Source: Pseudomonas oryzihabitans
GTDB taxonomy: Bacteria > Pseudomonadota > Gammaproteobacteria > Pseudomonadales > Pseudomonadaceae
Assembly (NCBI RefSeq): GCF_007665395.1
Contig: NZ_VDND01000005.1
Span: forward strand, 62,001-126,000
Length of the DNA: 64,000 bases
Direction: 5' to 3'
Shown: positions 17,985 to 26,290 of the stretch, piece after piece
Layout: each line of letters opens with the position of its first letter
Numbering within the stretch: the stretch's first letter is position 1
Notes under the pieces: model-generated
What the model saw: only the letters and a program-made list of their open reading frames with translations
Databases searched by the model: none
What the model was told of the DNA's origin: nothing
Made by a program: the position numbers and the translations under genes

Positions 17985-18362
17985 CCCCTCTCCCTCTGGG
18001 AGACGGCCAGGATGAGGGCCCGCCTGATGCCTGACAGCCAAAAGCTCACCGCACCGGAGTCCCCCGAGCGCCCCCTCTCCCTCAGGGAGAGGGCCGGGGT
18101 GAGGGTCCGCCTGACAGCCAAAAGCTCATCGCACCGGAGCCCCTCTGAATGCCCCCTCTCCCTCCGGGAGAGGCCGGGGTAAGGGTCCACCTGATGCCTG
18201 ACAGCCAAAAGCTCATCGCACCGGAGTCCCTATGAGCATCCCCTCTCCCTAAGGGAGAGGGCCAGGGTGAGGGCCCGCCTGACGCCTGACAGCGAAAAGC
18301 TCACCGCACCGGAATCCCGCCTGAACGCCCCCTCTCCCCCTGGGAGAGGGTCGGGGTGAGGG
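17985..18362. repeat. Tandem array of five ~81-89-bp units with CCCTCTCCC hairpins
   Basis: CCCCTCTCCC begins at 17985, 18072, 18153, 18240 and 18329, giving periods of 87, 81, 87 and 89. Each unit has the hairpin CCCTCTCCCT-n-AGGGAGAGGG, then CGGGGTGAGGG. Every unit except the last also carries a conserved spacer including CTGACAGCCAAAAGCTCA and CGCACCGGA. The third unit has an eight-base loss in its spacer. The array fills the 588-base gap between the asparaginase gene and the convergent mutarotase gene; no gene is visible in it. Confidence 0.9.
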
Positions 18363-18387
18363 ACGCCCCAGGCGCCCGCTCAGTCTC

Positions 18388-19290
18388 CTACAGCGCTTCG
18401 CGCCACAGACTCACCGCCATCTCGGCCGTCGCGCCCGGTGCCACGGTGAGGACGTCGTCCATCACCCGGGCGGTCTCGATGCAGAGCATGCCGGGCCAGG
18501 CGTCGTCGGCGAACTGGCTCAGGCGCGCGGCCTTGTCGATCCAGGGATTCCACAGCACCGCCGAATGGCTGTTGCGGGTCTCGACGAACAGCCGGCGCTG
18601 CCACTGGGCATCACGGATCGCCAGGCGTGCCGGCAGGCCAACGTAGACCCGGTCGGTCTCGCCGGTGATGGTCGGCTCGCCGTTCTGCCGCTTGCGCGTC
18701 CAGCCGTCGAGGCAGTCGTAGTAGTCAGCATTGGCCAGGCCTTCGATGCCCACCTCGCGCACGTCGCTCACGGCGAAATAGGTGTGCAGCGCCTGGCTCA
18801 GCACCAGCGGCTGATCCTCCAGGTTGCGCACGCTGAGGGTCAGCTCCAGGCGCTCGCCCACGCTCAGGCTCAGGCTCAGCTCGGTGGCATGGGGCCAGCC
18901 GGGGGTGGTCTCCGCGGAGGTGCGGTGGTGGAAGTCCAGACGCACCCGATCGGTGTCCACCTCGACGCCGCCGGCCTGCCAGGCGACCTGCCGCGCCAGG
19001 CCGTGGGCCGGGGCATCCGCGGTGGTGGTGCACATGGCCTGGACCGCGGCCGGATTCTTCAGCAGGTCGCCGAACCACGGCCAGCAGACCGGGATGCCGC
19101 CGCGGATCGGGGTACTGGGTTCGAACACGGCTTCCGGATTGCCCCAGACGATGTCCGGCTCGCCGTCGAAGCCGTAGCGCAGCACATGGGCGCCCTGGCA
19201 GGCCACCAGGGCTTCGGCCTGACCGACGCGGATGCGCCAGACGGGCAGTTGGCCCAGTTGGATCTGTTCGACGAGGGGGGCAGCGGACAT
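18388..19290 (-). CDS. D-hexose-6-phosphate mutarotase (YeaD family)
   Basis: 300 residues of the galactose mutarotase-like fold. The IRGGIPVCWPWFG segment (about 62-74), the substrate-binding PAHGLARQVAW and the TYFAVSDVREVGIEGL region match YeaD-type enzymes that interconvert the anomers of glucose-6-phosphate. The last catalytic region (VLWNPWIDKAARLSQFADD) is complete. AGGAG precedes the ATG. It stands alone, divergent from the beta-lactamase gene. Confidence 0.88.
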   Translation of the reverse strand: MSAAPLVEQIQLGQLPVWRIRVGQAEALVACQGAHVLRYGFDGEPDIVWGNPEAVFEPSTPIRGGIPVCWPWFGDLLKNPAAVQAMCTTTADAPAHGLARQVAWQAGGVEVDTDRVRLDFHHRTSAETTPGWPHATELSLSLSVGERLELTLSVRNLEDQPLVLSQALHTYFAVSDVREVGIEGLANADYYDCLDGWTRKRQNGEPTITGETDRVYVGLPARLAIRDAQWQRRLFVETRNSHSAVLWNPWIDKAARLSQFADDAWPGMLCIETARVMDDVLTVAPGATAEMAVSLWREAL

Positions 19291-19459
19291 GGGATGACTC
19301 CTGGAAAAGGGAAGAGGCGACTGTAGTCCAGTCCATGACCGGGCTCCAGCCAGGCATAGACCGCGCCCTGGGCAAAATCTCGCACAGCTACCTGCGTCTC
19401 ACGCCGCGAGCGCCGTGCCGGCTAGACTGTCAGGCCCCTCCCTCAGGAACTGACCGGCC

Positions 19460-20620
19460 ATGTCGGGCACCCCTCGCGCTCATCTCTCCTTCGGTCTGTT
19501 CCTCGGGCTGGCCTTGCCCGGTCTGGCCCAGGCCGCTCCCAGCCTCGACGACGAGGTGCGGGCAGCCGCCAAGGCGGTCATGACCGAGCAGGACATCCCC
19601 GGCCTGGCGGTGGGCGTCACCGCGCCGGGCCTGCGCCGGCTCTACTATTTCGGCACCGCCGACCGCCGCAGCGGCCAGCCGGTGGACGCCGCCACCCTGT
19701 TCGAGATCGGCTCCCTGAGCAAGACCTACGCCGCCACCCTGGGTGCCTATGCGGCGGTCACCGGGCACCTGCGGCTGGACGAGTCGGCCGCGCAGGTGCG
19801 TCCAGCCTTGGCCGGCAGCGCCATCGGCCAGGCCAGTCTGCTGCAGCTGGCCACCTACAGCGCCGGCGGCCTGCCGCTGCAATTCCCCGACAGCGTCACC
19901 AGCGAAGCCCAGGCCGCCGCCTTCTACCGCGATTTCCAGCCGCCCTTCCCCGCCGGCAGCCGGCGTCTTTACTCCAACGCCAGCATCGGCCTGTTCGGTG
20001 CCCTGGCCGCCCAGCGGCTGAACGCCCCCTATGCCATGGCGCTACAACGCCTCGTGCTTAGCCCTCTGGGCCTCGGCCACACCTATCTGCAGGTTCCCTC
20101 GACCATGCAGAGCCACTACGCCTGGGGCCATGGCAAGAATGGCGAGCGATTGCGGGTCAATCCCGGGGTCTATGCCGAAGAGGCCTACGGCATCAAGACC
20201 ACCGCGGGCGATCTGCTGGGCTTCGTCGAGGCGCATCTGAATCCGGGACGTCTACCGGCGCCTTTGGCCAAGGCGCTCACCACCACCCAACAGGGCTACT
20301 ACCGCAGCGGCCCCCTGACCCAGGGCCTGGGCTGGGAGGCCTACGCCTATCCCCTGCCCAAGGCCCAGCTGCTGGCCGGCAACACCCCGGCGATGGCCCT
20401 GGAACCACAGCCGGTGGACTGGCAACACCCGCCACTGCCCGCCAGCGGCGCCCGCCTGCTGAACAAGACCGGCTCCACCAACGGCTTTGGCGCCTATGCG
20501 CTGTTCGTCCCGGAGCGCCAGCTCGGCCTGGTGATCCTGGCCAACCGCAATTATCCGATCCCGGCGCGGATCGAGACAGCCTGGCGGATTTTGCAGCAGC
20601 TCGATCGCCGGGTGCAGTAA
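19460..20620 (+). CDS. ampC: Class C (AmpC-type) beta-lactamase
   Basis: 386 residues with a signal peptide ending near GLAQA-APSL. All three class C motifs are present with canonical spacing: Ser85-Leu-Ser-Lys88 (nucleophile), Tyr171-Ser-Asn173 and Lys336-Thr-Gly338. S-to-Y is 86 and S-to-K is 251 residues, as in E. coli AmpC. It should be a periplasmic serine cephalosporinase. No ampR gene is adjacent; the divergent neighbour is a sugar mutarotase, so regulation is not of the usual linked AmpR type. A non-lactamase serine hydrolase (EstB-like) is less likely given the exact spacing. Confidence 0.92.
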   Translation: MSGTPRAHLSFGLFLGLALPGLAQAAPSLDDEVRAAAKAVMTEQDIPGLAVGVTAPGLRRLYYFGTADRRSGQPVDAATLFEIGSLSKTYAATLGAYAAVTGHLRLDESAAQVRPALAGSAIGQASLLQLATYSAGGLPLQFPDSVTSEAQAAAFYRDFQPPFPAGSRRLYSNASIGLFGALAAQRLNAPYAMALQRLVLSPLGLGHTYLQVPSTMQSHYAWGHGKNGERLRVNPGVYAEEAYGIKTTAGDLLGFVEAHLNPGRLPAPLAKALTTTQQGYYRSGPLTQGLGWEAYAYPLPKAQLLAGNTPAMALEPQPVDWQHPPLPASGARLLNKTGSTNGFGAYALFVPERQLGLVILANRNYPIPARIETAWRILQQLDRRVQ

Positions 20621-20660
20621 GCGAAGAGGTTGTCGCAGCCATGGCGCTCTGCCGAGGCAG

Positions 20661-20756
20661 CCGTAGGTTGGGTTGAGCGCAGCGAAGCCCAACATCGTCG
20701 CGGGACCCAGGCGATGTTGGGCTGCGACGATGGCGCTGTCTCAACCCAACCTACGG
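20661..20756. repeat. 96-bp GTAGGTTGGGTTGA inverted repeat, copy 2
   Basis: 16-bp perfect arms (20661-20676 and 20741-20756) and an inner GCCCAACATCG/GGCGATGTTGGGC pair. It is almost identical in plan and length to 993-1088. It lies between ampC and the convergent Na/Pi gene. A further GTAGGGTGGATG...CATCCAC hairpin follows at about 20784-20815. Confidence 0.85.
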
Positions 20757-20838
20757 TCTAAGGCCGCGATAATCGAACAACCCGTAGGGTGGATGCCGGC
20801 GCAGCCTCATCCACGAACCCGCGCGTCAAACCGCACCC

Positions 20839-22509
20839 TCAAACCCCGTCCGCCTCCTCCCGCCCTTCCACCGGTAGCTCGTGCTCGGTGGCATAACCGG
20901 CGTCGGCCGCTTCCAGCACGCCGTGGGCGATGCTGCAGAACAGCGAATTGACCCGACGCATGTCGCTGAGCAGGCCTAGGTGCAGGGAGCTGGTCTCGAA
21001 ACTCTCCACCACCTGCTGGTGCAGCCGCTCGACATGGGCATGGGCGTAGCGCCGCTCCAGCAGGCGGAAGCGCTGCTTGAGCCGGCGCAGCCGCCGTGCG
21101 GCGTCCAGGTCGCCGGACAGGTAGACCGACAGGCACAGCTTGAGGCTGTCGACCAGCAGCCGGTGCAGGGCCGCGAGTTCGTCCACGCCCGAGGCGGAGA
21201 AAGAGCGGCGGGCGGCGATCTTCTTGCTCTCCACGTCGCTGGCCATGCGCTCGATGAGATCGCCAGCCTGCTCCAGGTTGATCGCCAGTTCGATGGTCTC
21301 GGCCCAGCGCCGGCTGTCGCGCTCGTCCAGGTCGTCGCGGGGCATGCGCGCCAGGTACAGCTTGATCGCCGTGTAGAGGGCATCGACGTCGTCGTCGAGG
21401 CGGCGCACCTCCCGCGCCAGTTGCTTGTCGCCGGCGTTGATCAGCACCAGCAGGTGCTGCAGCATCTGCTCGATGACGTCGCCCATGCGCAGCAGCTCGC
21501 GTGACGCATTGGTCAGCGCCAGGGCCGGCGTATCCAAGGCCGCGGTGTCCAGGTGGCGCGGGCGCAGGATGGTCTCGGCGCTGTCCTTGGCCGGCAGCAT
21601 GGCGGTGCAGAAGCGCGCCAGGGGTCCGGTGAGGGGCAGGAACAGCAGGCAGCGCACCAGGTTATAGGCGACATGGAAGCCGATCACCACCTCGGCCTCG
21701 TTGAAGTCGTAGCCCTGCAGCCAGTCGGCCAGCAGGCCGATCCAGGGCAGCACCAGGATGCAACCGGCGAGCTTGAACAGCAGGCTGCCCACCGCCACCC
21801 GCCGCGCTTCCACGCCCTGCTTGGCGGCGCCCATCAGGGCCAGCACGCCGCTGCCCAGGTTGGCGCCCACCACCAGGCACAGCGCCACCTTGAGCGAGAT
21901 GACCCCGGAGCCGGCCAGGGTGGCGGTCAGCAGCACCGCCGCCAGGCTGGAATAGGAGACCATGGCGAAGACCGCGCCGGTCAGGGCGTCGAGCAGTTCA
22001 TCGCCGGTCAGCGAGGAGAACAGCACCTTGACCCCGGCGGCGTGGGTCATGGGCGACGCCGCCTCAACGATCAGCTGCAGCGCCAGGATGATCAGGCCCA
22101 GGCCGATGGCGACCCGGCCGAGCTGGCCGGCGCGGGTCTGCTTGCGACCGAGAAAGAACACCACGCCGAGAAAGATCAGCAGCGGCGACAGCCAGGACAG
22201 GTCGAAGGTCAGCACCCGCGCCATCAGCGCGGTACCCACGTCGGCGCCGAGCATGATGGCCAGCGCCGGGGTGAGCGGTACCAGGCCCTGGGCGACGAAG
22301 GAGGTCACCAGCAGCGCGGTGGCGTTGCTGCTCTGCACCAGGGCGGTGACGGCGATGCCGGAGAGGAAGGCCAGCGGCATGCGCTGCATGCTGCGGCTGA
22401 GCACCCGGCGCAGGCTGGCGCCGTATACCCGCAGGATGCCGGTACGGACGATATGGGTGCCCCAGACCAACAGGGACACGGCGGATAGCAGGTTGAGCAG
22501 TGTCAGCAT
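20839..22509 (-). CDS. Na/Pi-cotransporter family protein with PhoU-like C-terminal domain
   Basis: 556 residues from the chosen ATG. Residues about 1-300 have two copies of the Na/Pi-cotransporter repeat with QSSNATALL (about 58-66) and SYSSLAAVLL, the QSS-type motifs of NptA/YjbB proteins. Residues about 330-530 are helical and PhoU-like. Such proteins move phosphate with Na+, often as exporters. The ATG at 22509 has AGGG upstream; a nine-codon longer start is possible. Confidence 0.88.
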   Translation of the reverse strand: MLTLLNLLSAVSLLVWGTHIVRTGILRVYGASLRRVLSRSMQRMPLAFLSGIAVTALVQSSNATALLVTSFVAQGLVPLTPALAIMLGADVGTALMARVLTFDLSWLSPLLIFLGVVFFLGRKQTRAGQLGRVAIGLGLIILALQLIVEAASPMTHAAGVKVLFSSLTGDELLDALTGAVFAMVSYSSLAAVLLTATLAGSGVISLKVALCLVVGANLGSGVLALMGAAKQGVEARRVAVGSLLFKLAGCILVLPWIGLLADWLQGYDFNEAEVVIGFHVAYNLVRCLLFLPLTGPLARFCTAMLPAKDSAETILRPRHLDTAALDTPALALTNASRELLRMGDVIEQMLQHLLVLINAGDKQLAREVRRLDDDVDALYTAIKLYLARMPRDDLDERDSRRWAETIELAINLEQAGDLIERMASDVESKKIAARRSFSASGVDELAALHRLLVDSLKLCLSVYLSGDLDAARRLRRLKQRFRLLERRYAHAHVERLHQQVVESFETSSLHLGLLSDMRRVNSLFCSIAHGVLEAADAGYATEHELPVEGREEADGV

Positions 22510-22588
22510 CGTGGCGCCCTCCCGGCGCGTGTCCAAGAGCTCCTGGCGAGCTTGTCACAAAATCGTAATGACCGTTGTGCACAGACGC

Positions 22589-22621
22589 GCGAGCCCGAAG
22601 ATGAGGCACCTTCGGGCTCGC
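22589..22621. terminator. Hairpin downstream of the TerC gene
   Basis: A perfect 12-bp stem (GCGAGCCCGAAG against CTTCGGGCTCGC) with a 9-base loop, between the TerC stop and the Na/Pi gene start. No T-run follows on the minus strand, so termination is likely but not certain. Confidence 0.6.
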
Positions 22622-22674
22622 GGGGGACCTGCTGGATTAGGCGGCGGAGACCCGGTCGGGTTCCGCCGCTGGGT

Positions 22675-23427
22675 TCAGATCTGTTCCTTGCGCAGCTTGA
22701 CCGCCTCGCGGGCCTTGGCCTTGCCACGCAGGCGGATGTTGATGGCTTCCACCGCCAGCGAGAAGGCCATGGCGAAGTAGACGTAGCCCTTGGGCACGTG
22801 GACCTCGAAGGCTTCGGCGATCAGCACGGTACCGACCACGATCAGGAAGGACAGCGCCAGCATCTTCAGGCTCGGGTGCTTGTCGATGAAATTGCTGATG
22901 GCGCCGGCCGCCAGCATCATCACCAGCACCGCGACGATGATCGCCGCCACCATCACCGGAACATGGCTGACCATGCCGACCGCGGTGATCACCGAGTCCA
23001 GCGAGAAGACGATGTCGATGATGGCGATCTGGATGATGGTGCCGATGAAGCCGCTGCCCTTCTTCGCCGGCGCGTCTTCGTCCTGCTCTTCCTCGCCCTC
23101 CAGGCCGTGGTAGATCTCGGCGCTGCTCTTCCACAGCAGGAACAGGCCGCCGAAGAAGAGGATGAGGTCACGCCCGGAGATGCCCTGGCCGAAGACGAAG
23201 AATAGATCGGCGGTGAGGCGCATCACCCAGGTAATGGACAGCAGCAGCAGGATGCGGGTGACCATGGCCAGGGCCAGGCCGAAGAAGCGGGTCCGCGCCT
23301 GCATGTGCTTGGGCATGCGGCTGACCAGGATGGAGATCATGATGATGTTGTCGATGCCCAGGACGATCTCCAGGGCCGTCAGGGTAAAGAAGGCGACCCA
23401 GATTTCCGGGTTGGTCAACCACTCCAT
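22675..23427 (-). CDS. TerC-family integral membrane protein (YgdQ-like)
   Basis: 250 residues with about seven membrane helices. The TerC motifs are present: EIVLGIDNIIMISIL (about 20-34) with its membrane aspartate, and IIDIVFSLDSVITAVGM (about 136-152). A charged loop EGEEEQDEDAPAKK separates the halves. TerC proteins are associated with metal (notably Mn) export or loading of secreted proteins; the substrate here is unproven. No yybP-ykoY riboswitch is recognisable upstream. AGAGGA precedes the ATG. Confidence 0.88.
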   Translation of the reverse strand: MEWLTNPEIWVAFFTLTALEIVLGIDNIIMISILVSRMPKHMQARTRFFGLALAMVTRILLLLSITWVMRLTADLFFVFGQGISGRDLILFFGGLFLLWKSSAEIYHGLEGEEEQDEDAPAKKGSGFIGTIIQIAIIDIVFSLDSVITAVGMVSHVPVMVAAIIVAVLVMMLAAGAISNFIDKHPSLKMLALSFLIVVGTVLIAEAFEVHVPKGYVYFAMAFSLAVEAINIRLRGKAKAREAVKLRKEQI

Positions 23428-23472
23428 TGCAAATCCTCTCGTGGAAGGCGTGTCTCGGGCACGCTCTAGTGG

Positions 23473-23501
23473 AAAAGGCGCCTCGGGCGACGCGCCGTTT
23501 T
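23473..23501. terminator. Bidirectional-looking terminator between CitMHS and TerC genes
   Basis: AAAAGGCGC, a 10-base loop, GCGCC and GTTTT give a 5-bp GC stem flanked by A and T runs on the two sides. On the minus strand this would end the CitMHS transcript 40 bases after its stop codon. Confidence 0.65.
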
Positions 23502-23540
23502 CGAACAGCCGGCTAGGCTAGTCGTCCAGTGGCTAAAACT

Positions 23541-24875
23541 CTAGCGGCTGTACAGCGGAAACACACCCAGTAACAAACCGCCGGCCAGCAGGATCATGCA
23601 GGTCACGGTGGCCCACTTCAGGGTGAAGCGCTGGTGGTCGCCGAACTCCACCTTGGCCAGGCCCACCAGCAGGTAGGTGGAAGGCACCAGGGGGCTGAGC
23701 AGGTGCACGGGCTGGCCGACGATGGAGGCCCGGGCGATCTCCACCGGGCTGATGCCATAGGCCGCGGCGGCCTCGGCCAGCACCGGCAGCACGCCGAAGT
23801 AGAAAGCGTCGTTGGAGATGAAGAAGGTGAACGGCAGGCTGACCAGGGCGGTGATCACCGCCATGTACGGGCCCAGGGCGTCCGGGATCACCGCCAGCAG
23901 GCCCTTGGACATGGCGTCGACCATGCCGGTCCCCGAGAGGATGCCGGTGAAGATACCCGCGGCGAAGATCAGCGAGACCACCGCCAGCACGTTCTCGGCA
24001 TGGGCGGCGATGCGCTGCTTCTGCATGTTCAGGCAGCGGTAGTTGACGATCATGGCGATGCCGAAGGCGATCATGAACAGCACCGGCATCGGCAGCACGC
24101 CGACGATCAGCGCCGCCATCAGCGCCAGGGTCAGCAGGCCGTTGAACCAGCGCAGGTGCGGGCGACGGGCCTCGGCGCACTGGGACACGGTGACGTCGGC
24201 GCCTTCGGTCTCGCCGATCTGCAGGATGCCCAGACGGGCGCGCTCGCTGCGGCCATAGAGGTAGGCCAGGAAGAACAGCCAGGCGATGGCCAGCAGCATG
24301 GGCGCGATCATGGGTACGAAGACGTCGGCCGGATCCACGTGCAGGGCACTGGCGGCGCGGGCGGTCGGACCACCCCAGGGGGTCAGGTTCATCACCCCGC
24401 TGGCGAGCAGCATCAGGCAGGTCATGATCAGCGGATTCATGCCCAGGCGCTTGTACAGCGGGAACATGGCGGCCACGCAGATCATGTAGGTGGTCGAGCC
24501 ATCACCGTCCAGGGACACCACCAGGGTGAGGAACACGGTGCCCAGGGCCACCTTGAGCGGATCGCCCTTGACCAGCTTGAGGATCCAGCGCACCGCCGGA
24601 TCGAACAGGCCGGTGTCGATCATCACCGCGAAATAGAGGATGGCGAACAGCAGCATCACGCCGGTGGGCGCCAGCTTGCGGATACCGTCGAGCATCATCG
24701 GGCCGAGGGCGTCGAGCTTGACGTGGCCGAGGCTGGCGAATTCGCTGGACAGCGCCCAGGCCAGCACGGCGAAGGCGATCGGCACCATGGTCAGGGCGAT
24801 CAGCGGAGACAGGCGCTTGGTCATGATCAGGTACATGAAGGTCATGACCATGGCGAAGCCGAGGAAAGTCAGCAT
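23541..24875 (-). CDS. Citrate/metal-complex transporter (CitMHS family)
   Basis: 444 residues with about eleven to twelve membrane segments. Features of CitMHS proteins are the opening LTFLGFAMVMTFMYLIMTKRLSPLIAL, the SLDGDGSTTYMICVAAMFPLYKRLGM segment (about 120-145), GVMNLTPWGGPTARAASAL and the end-helix FISNDAFYFGVLPVLAE. The family imports citrate with bound divalent metal in symport with H+. The ATG at 24875 has AGAGG upstream. A long leader with a possible 27-codon peptide and an A-rich motif lies upstream; no two-component regulator is adjacent. Confidence 0.9.
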   Translation of the reverse strand: MLTFLGFAMVMTFMYLIMTKRLSPLIALTMVPIAFAVLAWALSSEFASLGHVKLDALGPMMLDGIRKLAPTGVMLLFAILYFAVMIDTGLFDPAVRWILKLVKGDPLKVALGTVFLTLVVSLDGDGSTTYMICVAAMFPLYKRLGMNPLIMTCLMLLASGVMNLTPWGGPTARAASALHVDPADVFVPMIAPMLLAIAWLFFLAYLYGRSERARLGILQIGETEGADVTVSQCAEARRPHLRWFNGLLTLALMAALIVGVLPMPVLFMIAFGIAMIVNYRCLNMQKQRIAAHAENVLAVVSLIFAAGIFTGILSGTGMVDAMSKGLLAVIPDALGPYMAVITALVSLPFTFFISNDAFYFGVLPVLAEAAAAYGISPVEIARASIVGQPVHLLSPLVPSTYLLVGLAKVEFGDHQRFTLKWATVTCMILLAGGLLLGVFPLYSR

Positions 24876-24912
24876 GGGGATACCTCTGGATATTCGCGAA
24901 AGGAAGGAGGGT

Positions 24913-24996
24913 TCAGCCGCGGCGCAGCGGCGCGGTGAGGGCGAAAATCCAGGGGACGGTGGCGCGCAGGGACGCCCGGGGGGACAGGTACGACAT
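24913..24996 (-). CDS. Possible 27-residue leader peptide upstream of the CitMHS gene
   Basis: A frame of 27 codons starts MSYLSPRASLR and ends LTAPLRRG, stopping 37 bases before the transporter ATG. CAGGA precedes its ATG. Immediately upstream lies AAAAATAA (25011-25018). It could be a coupled leader peptide, or chance in GC-rich DNA. The rest of the gap to 25287 shows no gene. Confidence 0.3.
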   Translation of the reverse strand: MSYLSPRASLRATVPWIFALTAPLRRG

Positions 24997-25010
24997 GGCA
25001 AGGATCCTGG

Positions 25011-25018
25011 TTATTTTT
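25011..25018 (-). promoter_or_regulatory. A-rich motif resembling a Crc/Hfq (CA) site
   Basis: On the minus strand the sequence reads ACAAAAATAACC, containing AAAAATAA, which fits the AANAANAA pattern bound by Hfq with Crc in pseudomonads. It lies just before the ribosome-binding site of the possible leader peptide, the usual place for translational repression of carbon-uptake genes. Confidence 0.45.
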
Positions 25019-25287
25019 GTAGGCACGTCGCCCGCTCACGGAGGCGGGTCTTGCCTGGATCCTAAGAGGTCAACCTTTCGCCAGCCTTGCGTGGTGGCCA
25101 GGGGATGTTGCGGGATGTCACTCGGGGCGTCGGTCGTTGCGGCGGCCGACGTGGCCTTCGGTGCCGCGGACCGGCACCCATTGCGCACCTGGCGAGAGCG
25201 GCCGGCGACCCTCGAGAAGGTGATGCCCGTCCGGCGCCTGCCGGCGCAGGTGACGGGACGCCACGGCGGCGCAGCGTCCTGGCGTCC

Positions 25288-26190
25288 TCAGCCGCGCAAC
25301 CGCTGGTCGAGCACGGCGATGTGCTCCGGGCCGATGCCGCAGCAGCCGCCGATCAGGCTCGCCCCGCGTGCCTGCCAGTCCTGGGCGAAGCTCAGGTAGC
25401 CGGGCGGATCGAGGTCGGGGCGCAGGGGGTCGAGGCCGTCGTTGGCGGTGGCCTCTGCCGGCTGGGGTGGGAAAGCGTTGGCATAGGCGCCGAAGGGAAT
25501 CTCGATTCCCGCCGTGACGAAGGTCTGGCGCGCGGTATCCAGCGCCGCGGCCATCACCTCGGGTTGGCTGCAATTGAACAGCAGGGCGCCGGCGCCCAGT
25601 TCCACGGCCAGGCGCGCGGCCTCGGCCACCGGTTCGCCCGAACGCAGCCGTGGCACCTCGTCGACCTCCTCGTCCTTCAAGGTGAAGGACAGCCACAGCG
25701 GCTTGCCATCGTCCGGCAGCCCGGCGGCGATGGCACGCACCTCGGCCAGGGAGCTCTGGGTTTCTGCCAGCCAGAGATCGACATGGGGCGCCAGGCCGCG
25801 AATCAGCGGTTGCAGGACGTCGTCGACCCGCGCCGGCTCGAACAGGTCGGGCCGATAGGAGCCGAACAGCGGCGGCAGCGACCCTGCCACCCGCACCGGC
25901 TGACCGCTGGCCACCACCGCCTGCCGCGCCAGTTGCCCGGCCCGCGCGGCCAGGGCCTCGCCTTCGGCGGCGAAACGTGCCTCACCGATGTGGAAGGGCA
26001 CCACCGCATAGCTGTTGCTGGTGATCACCTGGGCGCCGGCCTCGATATAGGCCCGATGCACCGCCTCCACCTGCTCCGGCGCCTCGCTCAGCGCCAGGGC
26101 CGACCACTCCGGCTGCCGGAAAGGGGCCCCGCGCCGCTGTAGCTCACGCCCCATGCCACCGTCGAGAAGAACGAGATTCATCTTGGCCAT
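25288..26190 (-). CDS. Homocysteine S-methyltransferase family protein
   Basis: 300 residues of the betaine-homocysteine/S-methylmethionine methyltransferase barrel. The start VLLDGGMGRELQRRG, the zinc cysteine in LFNCSQPEV (about residue 207), and the C-terminal CC pair in IGGCCGIGPEHI are all present, so the Zn2+ site looks complete. It transfers a methyl group to homocysteine or a similar thiol. It is divergent from a binding protein and permease for an amino-acid-like substrate, suggesting S-methylmethionine or a relative as donor; this is inference. Two in-frame starts three codons apart are possible. Confidence 0.88.
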   Translation of the reverse strand: MAKMNLVLLDGGMGRELQRRGAPFRQPEWSALALSEAPEQVEAVHRAYIEAGAQVITSNSYAVVPFHIGEARFAAEGEALAARAGQLARQAVVASGQPVRVAGSLPPLFGSYRPDLFEPARVDDVLQPLIRGLAPHVDLWLAETQSSLAEVRAIAAGLPDDGKPLWLSFTLKDEEVDEVPRLRSGEPVAEAARLAVELGAGALLFNCSQPEVMAAALDTARQTFVTAGIEIPFGAYANAFPPQPAEATANDGLDPLRPDLDPPGYLSFAQDWQARGASLIGGCCGIGPEHIAVLDQRLRG

Positions 26191-26290
26191 AGAGGGATTT
26201 CACTTTTCCTTATAACTAAAACAGAGTTCAATATCGGTTCTCATATCTCTCTAATACCAGGCCCTGTCTCCCTTTGCAAAGGACGCCCCC
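26191..26290. promoter_or_regulatory. AT-rich divergent promoter region
   Basis: This 100-base gap is much more AT-rich than its surroundings (CTTATAACTAAAAC, TCAATATCGG, CTCTCTAATACC). It must hold divergent promoters for the methyltransferase gene and the ABC importer. AAAGGA precedes the importer ATG. A sulfur-control site is plausible but none is identifiable by eye. Confidence 0.55.

Noticed and set aside
17985..18362. The tandem repeats as a CRISPR array
   Set aside because: The repeated parts include both hairpin and spacer, the units are 81-89 bases, there are no unique spacers, and no cas genes are nearby.
23428..23540. A Mn riboswitch (yybP-ykoY) before the TerC gene
   Set aside because: The conserved GGGGAGUA and CCGAAG elements are not present; only a terminator-like hairpin of the upstream gene is seen.
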